Source: an uncultured Eubacteriales bacterium
Lineage (GTDB): Bacteria; Bacillota; Clostridia; TANB77; CAG-508
Assembly (NCBI GenBank): GCA_948468315.1
Contig: CAOKHL010000014.1
Location: 1 to 44,189 of the forward strand
Length of the DNA stretch: 44,189 nucleotides
Direction of reading: 5' to 3'
Positions 26,661 through 34,069 of this stretch are shown piece after piece; the first letter of the stretch is position 1, and every line of letters begins with the position of its first letter. The notes under the pieces are model-generated. The model was not told the DNA's origin, did not search any database, and was given only the letters and a program-made list of their open reading frames with translations. The position numbers and the translations under genes are program-made.

Positions 26661-27518
26661 TTATTTTCTTTTAGGCAATTTATTATTGTTTGCCATTTTC
26701 TTATTTTCTGATTTCACTCTTCTTTCTAACTTTTTCAAATCCTCTGCTGGTTTCAAATTTTCTGGCTTTATTCCTCTTTTATTTAGCATCTTTCTTACAC
26801 TCAAATTATTATCTATATGTTCATCTGTTATGTTTTCTTCTCCATACATATCTTTTTCAGTTACATTATAATTTGTCATTTCTGTTGCCAAATTTTTTGC
26901 TGCTATTGTAAGTGTTGGTAGGAAATCTGCAAGTGGTCTATTTTCTTTTACTCCATATTTTGCTTTCATTTGCATTGTATTTAACCCACCAAATAAAGCA
27001 GAATCTCCTTTTGAACGAATTCTTGCAAATCCTAAATCATCTACTCCTCTTTCATAGATGTTTTTTGATAATTGTTTTTCTGATTCTTTTAGTTTTTCTC
27101 TTGCTTCTAATCGATTCATTAGTTTTATTCTATCTTCTATTATTTCTTGTTTTCTAGTTTGTACTGCAAAATATGTTTGTGCAAATGCTATTTCTTCTTT
27201 TTTAGAATCACCATTTTGAGCAATTAAATAACAAGCATATCTTGTAAGCATATAATCTTCTACTTCTCTTTTAGCTCCTTTAGCTAAACTTATCATTTTC
27301 GTAATCTCACGAAAATGATTTTCCTTTGGTATTTCAGCATTTTCACATGATTGAATTGCCTTTTTTATTACCTCAATAAAATTTTCCCATCTTTTATAAC
27401 CAAGTCTAATTTGCAAATCTCTAGCGTACCAAAATTCTATATTTTCTTTTTCTTCTGTATTAATAATAGAATCAAATTTTTCTTTTAATTCTATTAATTT
27501 TGTTTTTTCAAATTCCAT
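26661..27518 (-). CDS. dinD: DNA-damage-inducible protein D
   Basis: About 286 residues. It opens with a BRO-N-like/DinD N-terminal domain (ENIEFWYARDLQIRLGY, about 26-42, then WENFIEVIKKAI). The segment ITKMISLAKGAKREVEDYMLTRYACYLIAQNGD (about 76-108) is diagnostic of DinD, and GVDDLGFARIRSKGDSALFGG (about 160) follows. In E. coli DinD is SOS-induced and inhibits RecA filament function. Here a promoter with a LexA-like operator lies about 110 bases upstream, inside the end of the ORF6N gene. The ATG at 27518 is chosen for family alignment; ATG codons at 27533 and 27545 are alternatives. Confidence 0.87.
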   Translation of the reverse strand: MEFEKTKLIELKEKFDSIINTEEKENIEFWYARDLQIRLGYKRWENFIEVIKKAIQSCENAEIPKENHFREITKMISLAKGAKREVEDYMLTRYACYLIAQNGDSKKEEIAFAQTYFAVQTRKQEIIEDRIKLMNRLEAREKLKESEKQLSKNIYERGVDDLGFARIRSKGDSALFGGLNTMQMKAKYGVKENRPLADFLPTLTIAAKNLATEMTNYNVTEKDMYGEENITDEHIDNNLSVRKMLNKRGIKPENLKPAEDLKKLERRVKSENKKMANNNKLPKRK

Positions 27519-27624
27519 GAATATCACTTCCATATAAATACTCATAATAGCATATTAAGATTATCTTTTAGTTCGTTTATTGGTATATTTATTTTACTAA
27601 TTCATATGATATTATTGTGATACT

Positions 27625-27653
27625 ATTTTAAAACATTTGTTCTTCAAAGTCAA
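27625..27653 (-). promoter_or_regulatory. dinD promoter with LexA-like operator
   Basis: Minus strand TTGACT (27648-27653) and TAAAAT (27625-27630) with a 17-base spacer. The spacer contains GAACAAATGTTT (27631-27642), which fits the Gram-positive LexA pattern GAACNNNNGTTY. It lies within the last codons of the ORF6N gene. Confidence 0.6.
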
Positions 27654-28593
27654 TAGTTTTTTTATATAAATTCACTCTATTCTCAATGTTTTCAATAAAT
27701 TCAATGTCTTCCATTTTATTAATTGCAAAGCATTTTTTTCCCAAATCTTTAAGTGATGCACCACAATGATATAATTCTTTATTATCTATTACTATAAATC
27801 TATCATGGAATTTGTCACTTCTTGCAATTTTAAGTATTGGATATTGTCTATTAAATTTATTAATATCCAATTTACTTATATCACAGTTTTGCGATGTTAA
27901 TATTGCTACTTCTACATCTTTATTTTTCTTTGCTAACATCTTCAAAATACTGTCATCTATATAATTATCTATAATTAAAATTTTATTTTTAGCAGTTTTA
28001 ATGATATCAATTATTAAACTGTAACTATCATAAATTTGTCCATCAAAAAATATTTTTTCATTAAATTCTTTTTCTTTTTTACTTTGTAGTTCATCAAATA
28101 CCATATCAAATTTTTGATCATGTTCTAATAATTTATTTTTCATGGTATTTATTTCTTGAAATACTTGTCCATTGTAAAATAGAAAATTTCTCATTTCAAT
28201 AAATGCTTTCATAATTTGAATACTGACATTGACTGCAATATCGCTTTTTAATAATGCTGAAATCATTGCTATTCCTTGTTCTGTAAATACATATGGCATA
28301 TATTTTCTATGATGTCCTCTTCCATTACTTTTAAAGGTGACAAATTGGCACCTTAAAACTTGAAACTCGCTTTCGGTTAACTGAAAACAAAATTCCTCTG
28401 GAAATCTTTCAATATTTCTTTTTACTACACGATTTACATACTTTGTTTCACAATTATATAGCTTTGCAACATCACTATCTAACATTACTTGCTTTCCTCT
28501 TATTGTATAAATTAAATTTTTAATATTTTCTATATCATATTCTATTACATCTACTTTTTTATCCGCATAAATTATATTATTTTCTTCATTCAT
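27628..28593 (-). CDS. ORF6N domain protein fused to a PLD-like nuclease domain
   Basis: N-terminal ORF6N DNA-binding domain (residues about 22-115): IRGKQVMLDSDVAKLYNCET, then RNIERFPEEFCFQLTESE and YVFTEQGIAMISALLKS. A helical linker follows, then a phospholipase D-like segment (about 180-300) with ILIIDNYIDDSIL and one HxR-type motif, KFHDRFIVIDNKELYHCGASL. ORF6N domains occur in phage anti-repressor-like proteins; PLD-like domains in this position are found in some nucleases and defence proteins, so a stress or phage-related role is plausible but unproven. The start at 28593 has AAAGGATG upstream. It has its own SOS-like promoter. Confidence 0.82.
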   Translation of the reverse strand: MNEENNIIYADKKVDVIEYDIENIKNLIYTIRGKQVMLDSDVAKLYNCETKYVNRVVKRNIERFPEEFCFQLTESEFQVLRCQFVTFKSNGRGHHRKYMPYVFTEQGIAMISALLKSDIAVNVSIQIMKAFIEMRNFLFYNGQVFQEINTMKNKLLEHDQKFDMVFDELQSKKEKEFNEKIFFDGQIYDSYSLIIDIIKTAKNKILIIDNYIDDSILKMLAKKNKDVEVAILTSQNCDISKLDINKFNRQYPILKIARSDKFHDRFIVIDNKELYHCGASLKDLGKKCFAINKMEDIEFIENIENRVNLYKKTIDFEEQMF

Positions 28594-28621
28594 AATTTTC
28601 ACATCCTTTTAGGTTGTGTCT

Positions 28622-28650
28622 ATTATAAAACATTTGTTTCCAAAAGTCAA
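28622..28650 (-). promoter_or_regulatory. ORF6N gene promoter with LexA-like operator
   Basis: Minus strand TTGACT (28645-28650) and TATAAT (28622-28627), 17-base spacer. The spacer holds the symmetric AAACAAATGTTT (28628-28639) at the same position as in the dinD promoter. Confidence 0.6.
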
Positions 28651-28685
28651 TCGATTTTTATATAAAATCACCATATATTTTTAAA

Positions 28686-28707
28686 GAGATTCCGAATTGG
28701 AATCTCC
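28686..28707 (-). terminator. terminator after the 46-residue peptide gene
   Basis: An 8-bp perfect stem (GAGATTCC / GGAATCTC) with a short loop, 6 bases beyond the stop of the small ORF on the minus strand, followed by TTTAAAA. A T-run is also present on the plus side. Confidence 0.6.
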
Positions 28708-28713
28708 TTTTTC

Positions 28714-28854
28714 TCATTTTAACTTCTTAGACATCTCTTCATCTACTAATATTCTCAAATAACTTTTATTATGTTTTTTATCATATCTATATTTTATTTC
28801 TCCTGCTATTACTGTTGTTAATATTAGTATTCCAACATATCCAAAAATGCTCAT
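28714..28854 (-). CDS. 46-residue single-helix membrane peptide
   Basis: A short gene with an excellent ribosome site (AAGGAGG, seven bases before the ATG) and a terminator directly after the stop. The peptide begins MSIFGYVGILILTTVIAGEI (one membrane helix) and continues with a basic/aromatic stretch (KYRYDKKHNKSYLRI) and ends MSKKLK. No family is recognised. The ribosome site, stop and terminator make it a credible gene despite its size. Confidence 0.6.
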   Translation of the reverse strand: MSIFGYVGILILTTVIAGEIKYRYDKKHNKSYLRILVDEEMSKKLK

Positions 28855-28964
28855 TAGTTATCCTCCTTGCCATTTGGCCTTTCTTGTTGCTTTGTTAATA
28901 GTTACTGTTACTTAATTAGGAAATTATAGAATTATATAAATCATATCCTTTCTATTTCTGCTTA

Positions 28965-28992
28965 TTTATGTTAATTTTAATATTAACATAAA
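28965..28992. repeat. AT-rich inverted repeat downstream of GH3
   Basis: TTTATGTTAAT and ATTAACATAAA form a perfect 11-bp stem with a 6-base loop, 60 bases past the GH3 stop. There is no clear T-run on the minus strand, so a terminator role is uncertain. Confidence 0.4.
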
Positions 28993-29052
28993 AATCTTCA
29001 AATTTCAACTACATTTTCTATTTAAATCATTATTCATACCAAATTTGAATTT

Positions 29053-31280
29053 TTACTTCTTCAATTCAAACATATCAGACAATGTATCTTCCGAATTTCC
29101 CCCAACAAACACTCTAAAATCTCCTTCTTCAGAATTAAATTCCAAATTTTCATTCCAAAATTTAAGCATATCTTCAGTAATATCAAAACTTACTTCTTTT
29201 TCTTCTTTTGGTAAAAATACCACTTTTTTAAACGCTTTCAATTCCTTCACTGGTCTTACAACTCTTGCTATTAAATCTTGAATATATAGTTGTACAACCT
29301 CTTCGCCCTTTACATTACTATCATTTCTTATTTTTACAGTTATAGTTATCTTTGATTTCTCAGTTAATATTTTATTACTTAATTTCAAATCATAATATCT
29401 AAACTTAGAATAAGATAATCCATATCCAAATGGATAATAGCTTTCTGTTGGAACATCTTGATAACGTGAAACAAACCTAGTATTGCTTTTATGTGGTCTT
29501 CCCGTATTATAATGATTATAATAAATTGGACATTGACCACTAGCTTGAGGAAAGCTCATTGTTAATTTTCCGGCTGGATTAACATCTCCAAATACTACAT
29601 CTGCAATTGCATTTGCACCTTCTGTTCCTGGAAACCATACTTCTAGTAAACTATTTACATGTTCAGCAATATCCTTTAAGACTATAGGTCTACCATTAAA
29701 TAAAACTGCAACTATTTTCTTATTTAACTTAGAAAGTTCCATTAACAATCTTTTTTGTATATCAGAAATTTCAATATTAGCTCTAGAGCAGGCTTCTCCA
29801 CTTTGTTTATAATGTTCACCTATGGCTAATACAATAGTATCAACTTGTTTAGATATTTCTATTGCTTCTTTTATATAATTTTCCAACTTTTCCTTTTCGT
29901 TATCTATATGAATAATATTGCCCCCATCTGCTTGCAAAATCTCATTTATCTCTTTTTCCTCTAAAATCTCACTTCCTTTTGCATAAATTACATTTTCTTT
30001 TCCAATTTTATTTTCAAAAGCTTCTTTTAATGTCGTAATTCTAGATTTATCTGAAAACATTGACCACGAACCTAATATTGCAATATTATCTGCATATGGT
30101 CCAATTAAAGCTATTTTCTTTTTCTTATTTAAAGGTAATACTTTATTTTCATTTTTTAATAATACAAATGTTTTTGATGTTAAATCTCGTGCTTTTTTAA
30201 GATTTTCTTTATTTAATAAAGTTTTTTCTTCCATTTTATTATCTAAATTTTTATACGGATTCTCAAATAATCCCAATTTATTTTTTAATTTTAAAATTCT
30301 TAAAACCGCTTCATCTATTATTTCTTCTGATATCAACTTTTCTTCTACTAAATACTTTAAATTATTTGCATACACATCAGACATCATATCAATATCTACT
30401 CCTGCTGTAATGGCTTTATATGCTGCCTCTTTTTTATCTTTTGAAACTCCATGTTTAATTGTTTCTTCTATTGCTGAATAATCTGAAATTACTATACCTT
30501 CAAATCCTAACTCTTTTCGCAATAAATCCTTTAGTAACCACCTATTTACAGTAGCAGGAATTCCATTTACAATATTAAATGATGACATTATCATTTCAGC
30601 ACCACTATCAATTGCCTCTTTATATGCTGGCATATAATATTGTCTAAATTCTCTTTGTGACATATCGACAGTATTATAATCTCTACCTGCTTCTACCGCA
30701 CCATATGCAGCAAAATGCTTAACACATGATATCATTCCTTCTCTTTTATTACTATCAACTTCTTTATGTGCTTTGACCATAGCTCTTGCATATACTTTTC
30801 CTAAATATGGGTCTTCTCCTCCAATTGATTCCATTACTCTTCCCCATCTTGAGTCTCTTACTAAATCTACCATTGGAGAAAAATTCACATTTACTCCGTG
30901 CAATTTTTGCCTCTTTTACTGCCAATTTTGTACATTCATATACAACATTACTATCCCATGAACATCCGTGTAGCAAGTGGTATAGGTAGAACAGTTTTAT
31001 ATCCATTTATTATATCTGCCATAAATAGTAATGGAATCTTTAATCTATTTTTAGATAAATATTCTTCTTGTACTTTCCTTATTTTTTCTACTCCCACTAT
31101 ATTTAATATAGATCCAATATTATATAGCATTTCATTTGACAAACCTAAACTTTTTAAAGGACCTGTTGTAACTTCAACATTATCCATCAAAAATGTTTCT
31201 CCTGCTACTTGAACAAGTTGGCCTATTTTTTCTTCTAATGTCATCTGCTTTAATAATCTATATAATTTTTCGTTTTTCAT
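29053..31280 (-). pseudogene. GH3 beta-glucosidase, broken by two frameshifts
   Basis: Family 3 glycoside hydrolase whose reading frame is split in three. The first segment (start ATG 31280, AAGGAGAG upstream) runs LEEKIGQLVQ to INGYKTVLPIPLA and ends at a stop near 30952. The second, in another frame, carries GCSWDSNVVYECTKLAVKEAKIA (about 30905-30972). The third, from about 30900 to 29053, carries HGVNVNFSPMVDLVRDSRWG, the nucleophile region GIVISDYSAIEE, the GH3_C domain and a fibronectin-III-like end. Each break is explained by one extra base or two missing bases (near 30971 and 30902). Otherwise the protein is complete at about 740 residues, so the damage is recent or a sequencing error. 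Confidence 0.85.
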
Positions 31281-32515
31281 ATTTTTATGCTCTCCTTTTC
31301 TTTTTCGAACCCTAATAATTCTAGACCTTTTTTTACATATTGATTTTTCATAAAATATTTCCAAATAATACCTGATAAATAATTTTCAATCATTATCATA
31401 GAAATTCCTTTATCTATACCTATACATTCTTTTGCATACCATGGTTTATCCATATCCAAATTGTAAGCATCTTTAAAACCATATTTACCCCAAATTTTCG
31501 GAAAATTATTATAATAATTCTCTACAGTTTTTATACTTAGTTCTGGCGTAAATACTATTGAACCTATTGCCCCACATGGTGAAACAGTTCCATCATTTTC
31601 TTTTTCTATATCAGATAAACATGGTTTTGCTCCAAACCCCCCTGAATACCCTTTAGGACCTACACATGCTGTCAATCCCCATGAGTTTTCATTAAATGTT
31701 TTAAATTTATTACTATTTTTTATACAATATTCTCTATTTGCAAGTGTTGCCTTTTTAGAATTCTCAAACCAATTAATTCCATCTTCATCTTTTATATTTC
31801 TAAAATCTATCCATGCATGTGAAAATTGATATGTAAATAATGTTCCACAATATGTATATATTATATCTTTGATTTCTCCATAATCAGCTTTTTCTTTTTT
31901 CATATCCTTATACATATCTTTATTAATCGGAAAAGTTGGTGATGCTATACCTAAGACATATAACATTAATTGTTCTGCATACATATCCCAATGTCCCCAA
32001 AAACCTCTTTCTGGATTATATCCCATATAAAAATAATTATTTTCCTTATTTCTATACCATTCCCAATTTACTTTTTTATATAATATTTCTGCCTTTTCTT
32101 TTACTTCATCTTTAAAGTATTCACCTGCCACAATAGCACCACATAAAAATATTGCAGTATCTATTATAGAAATTTCACAATTCCATTCTCTTTTACCATT
32201 TTCCATATTTATAAAATGATAATAAAAGCCATTTTCTCCTTCTACATTATTTATTACTGTATCTAATGTTCTATTAGCTCTATCATAAGCATTTTTGTAA
32301 CTAATCCATTTATGTTCTACACCTATAATTAATCCTGCTAATCCATATCCTACAGATGCAATACTTGCTATATCATTTGCAAATATAGATTTATCTCTTA
32401 TAAGACCATATCCTTTGCTTTTTTCATTATTATTTGATTCTTTAATAAAAAAATTATAGCTTCTTTTAAGTTCCTTTAATATAAGACCTTTTCCACAACA
32501 TTTAAATATTCTCAT
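31277..32515 (-). CDS. glucoamylase-family (GH144-like) glycan hydrolase
   Basis: A 412-residue protein of the Glycoamylase/GH144 type, an (alpha/alpha)6 barrel. Family segments are SIASVGYGLAGLIIGVE (about 53-69), GFYYHFIN (about 98), the acidic EISIIDTAIFLCGAIVAG (about 114-131), WGHWDMYAEQLMLYVLGIASP (about 173-193), YQFSHAWIDFRNI (about 231) and NENSWGLTACVGPKGYSG (about 275-292). Known GH144 enzymes cut beta-1,2-glucan, and some GH3 partners act on the products. The gene overlaps the GH3 start (ATGA), so it forms an operon with it. No signal peptide is visible, suggesting intracellular action; substrate is inferred. Confidence 0.8.
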   Translation of the reverse strand: MRIFKCCGKGLILKELKRSYNFFIKESNNNEKSKGYGLIRDKSIFANDIASIASVGYGLAGLIIGVEHKWISYKNAYDRANRTLDTVINNVEGENGFYYHFINMENGKREWNCEISIIDTAIFLCGAIVAGEYFKDEVKEKAEILYKKVNWEWYRNKENNYFYMGYNPERGFWGHWDMYAEQLMLYVLGIASPTFPINKDMYKDMKKEKADYGEIKDIIYTYCGTLFTYQFSHAWIDFRNIKDEDGINWFENSKKATLANREYCIKNSNKFKTFNENSWGLTACVGPKGYSGGFGAKPCLSDIEKENDGTVSPCGAIGSIVFTPELSIKTVENYYNNFPKIWGKYGFKDAYNLDMDKPWYAKECIGIDKGISMIMIENYLSGIIWKYFMKNQYVKKGLELLGFEKEKESIKI

Positions 32516-32577
32516 ATCTCCACCTCTTATAATTATTTTATAAAATTACTAAATAATAATCAATGGTTTTTTATGGT

Positions 32578-32612
32578 AACAAAAAAAATAGCTAAGCCTA
32601 AACTTAGCTATC
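32578..32612 (-). terminator. terminator of the 111-residue membrane protein gene
   Basis: A perfect 9-bp stem (ATAGCTAAG / CTTAGCTAT) with a 6-base loop, followed on the minus strand by eight or more T residues. Confidence 0.85.
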
Positions 32613-32647
32613 ATCTATAATTTTGGGAATTATTATGTTAAACTATT

Positions 32648-32983
32648 TTAATTATTTGCCCATCTTAGCATTTTGATGTCTTTGTATTTATCAAGTACTG
32701 TTTTATATTTCTCATATTCGTCTTCCCATAATGCATTTGGTACTTTGTCAAAAGCATTAAATATTTCTTCTGCTTCTTTTAAATATATTATTTGTTGTTG
32801 TAAAGTCATTCTTTCATATTTTTTTGAAAATTCATACAATCTATCTAAATTTTGGTTAGCTTCTATAAAGCTCCAAAAATCTTTTACATTCATTCCAAAC
32901 AACTTAATTTGTAATACTGCATATGCTATCAATGCAAATATTATAAATATTAAAATATATATTAAAATTCCTATACCTTTCAT
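32648..32983 (-). CDS. small membrane protein, unknown
   Basis: A 111-residue protein with one long hydrophobic N-terminus (GIGILIYILIFIIFALIAYA) and a soluble helical domain of about 85 residues (NLDRLYEFSKKYERMTLQQQ, then FDKVPNALWEDEYEKY). The ATG at 32983 is preceded by AGAGGTG; the in-frame ATG 15 codons upstream lies close to the -10 element and has no ribosome site. It has its own promoter and terminator. The family is not recognised. Confidence 0.65.
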   Translation of the reverse strand: MKGIGILIYILIFIIFALIAYAVLQIKLFGMNVKDFWSFIEANQNLDRLYEFSKKYERMTLQQQIIYLKEAEEIFNAFDKVPNALWEDEYEKYKTVLDKYKDIKMLRWANN

Positions 32984-33016
32984 TTTAATCACCTCTAAAA
33001 TCCTTTGTACATTTAA

Positions 33017-33045
33017 ATTATACCACATTTGTAAAATAAATGCAA
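33017..33045 (-). promoter_or_regulatory. promoter of the 111-residue membrane protein gene
   Basis: Minus strand TTGCAT (33040-33045) and TATAAT (33017-33022), 17-base spacer, with TG before the -10 box. Confidence 0.75.
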
Positions 33046-33047
33046 CT

Positions 33048-33085
33048 TTTTTGTAATATTTTTGTAATATTTCTGTAATTTTTGA
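33048..33085. repeat. tandem TTTTTGTAATA repeats between divergent promoters
   Basis: About three and a half copies of an 11-base unit (TTTTTGTAATA, with one copy reading TTTCTGTAATT). They lie exactly between the two back-to-back promoters of the small membrane protein and the CDF transporter. Confidence 0.5.
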
Positions 33086-33093
33086 TATTTTTA

Positions 33094-33122
33094 TTCACAT
33101 TTCTAACTTAATATGATATAAT
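33094..33122 (+). promoter_or_regulatory. CDF transporter promoter
   Basis: TTCACA (33094-33099) and TATAAT (33117-33122) with a 17-base spacer, 33 bases before the ATG. Confidence 0.65.
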
Positions 33123-33155
33123 TTTTTCTAAATTTATAATTAAGAGGATAAAAAA

Positions 33156-34019
33156 ATGGAAGATAAACGTTTTACCCAAACTAAAAAGGTCGGAATTTTA
33201 GGTATTTTGGGGAATATTTTTTTGTTAATAATAAAAGGATTTATTGGTTTTTATACAAAAAGCCAAGCTATGATTGCAGATAGTATAAATAGTGCTGGAG
33301 ACATATTTGCCTCTTTTATGACTTTCATAGGAAATAAAATATCAAGTGTACCACAAGATGAAGATCATAATTTCGGTCATGGAAAAGCAGAATATATATT
33401 TTCAATGTTTATAGGAATTTCTATGTTTGTAGTAAGTTTCAAATTGCTTTATGACTCAATTTGTGCATTAATTTTTGGGAGTGAGTTAACTTTTTCGTGG
33501 TTACTTGTAGTCACATGTTTTATAACAATTGGTGTTAAATTATTTTTATTTATATATACTAAATCTGCTGCAAAAAAATTTGATAATATATTATTAAAAG
33601 CAAATATGAATGACCACAGAAATGACTGTATTGTAACAACTTTTACATTAATTTCCGTTCTACTTACATTAAAAAACATATATTGGTTTGATAGCTTAAC
33701 AGGTATTGGTATCTCTATATGGATAGGATTTACTGGGATTAAGTTTTTTATTGAAAGTTACAATGTGCTAATGGACATCTCTGTTGATGACAATACTAAA
33801 GATTTAATATTAGATATAGTAAATTCATATCAAGATATAAAACAAGTGCATAGTATTACATCTGCACCTGTTGGATACAAATATATAGTTGTTATAGTTA
33901 TCTGTGTAGATGGAAATATGTCTACATTTGATAGTCACGCTTTAGCAGATAGTGTTGAACTTAGTGTTAGCAAATTAGATAAAGTTTATAGAACCATTGT
34001 ACATGTTGAACCAATTTAG
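33156..34019 (+). CDS. cation diffusion facilitator (CDF) family transporter
   Basis: Membrane exporter of divalent metals (Zn, Mn, Fe, Co or Cd) by proton exchange. The 287-residue protein has six predicted helices and a C-terminal cytoplasmic domain (about 205-287; SYQDIKQVHSITSAPVGYKY). The second helix carries ADSINSAGDIFASF, where many zinc transporters have HS instead of NS. The fifth-helix site is in NMNDHRNDCIVT. HNFGHGKAEY (about 70) is a conserved loop. The Asn in the first site makes manganese or iron possible as well as zinc. AAGAGG precedes the ATG. Confidence 0.9.
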   Translation: MEDKRFTQTKKVGILGILGNIFLLIIKGFIGFYTKSQAMIADSINSAGDIFASFMTFIGNKISSVPQDEDHNFGHGKAEYIFSMFIGISMFVVSFKLLYDSICALIFGSELTFSWLLVVTCFITIGVKLFLFIYTKSAAKKFDNILLKANMNDHRNDCIVTTFTLISVLLTLKNIYWFDSLTGIGISIWIGFTGIKFFIESYNVLMDISVDDNTKDLILDIVNSYQDIKQVHSITSAPVGYKYIVVIVICVDGNMSTFDSHALADSVELSVSKLDKVYRTIVHVEPI

Positions 34020-34023
34020 AATA

Positions 34024-34060
34024 AAAAAGACAGGGATTTTTATAAATTACCTGTCTTTTT
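34024..34060. terminator. bidirectional terminator between CDF gene and clpC
   Basis: An 11-bp stem (AAAAAGACAGG / CCTGTCTTTTT) with a 15-base loop; poly-U on both strands. It ends both the plus-strand CDF gene and the minus-strand clpC operon. Confidence 0.85.
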
Positions 34061-34069
34061 GTATTTCTT

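Noticed and set aside
33449..33679. Minus-strand frame inside the CDF gene
   Set aside because: No ribosome site; lies fully inside a well-supported gene on the other strand.
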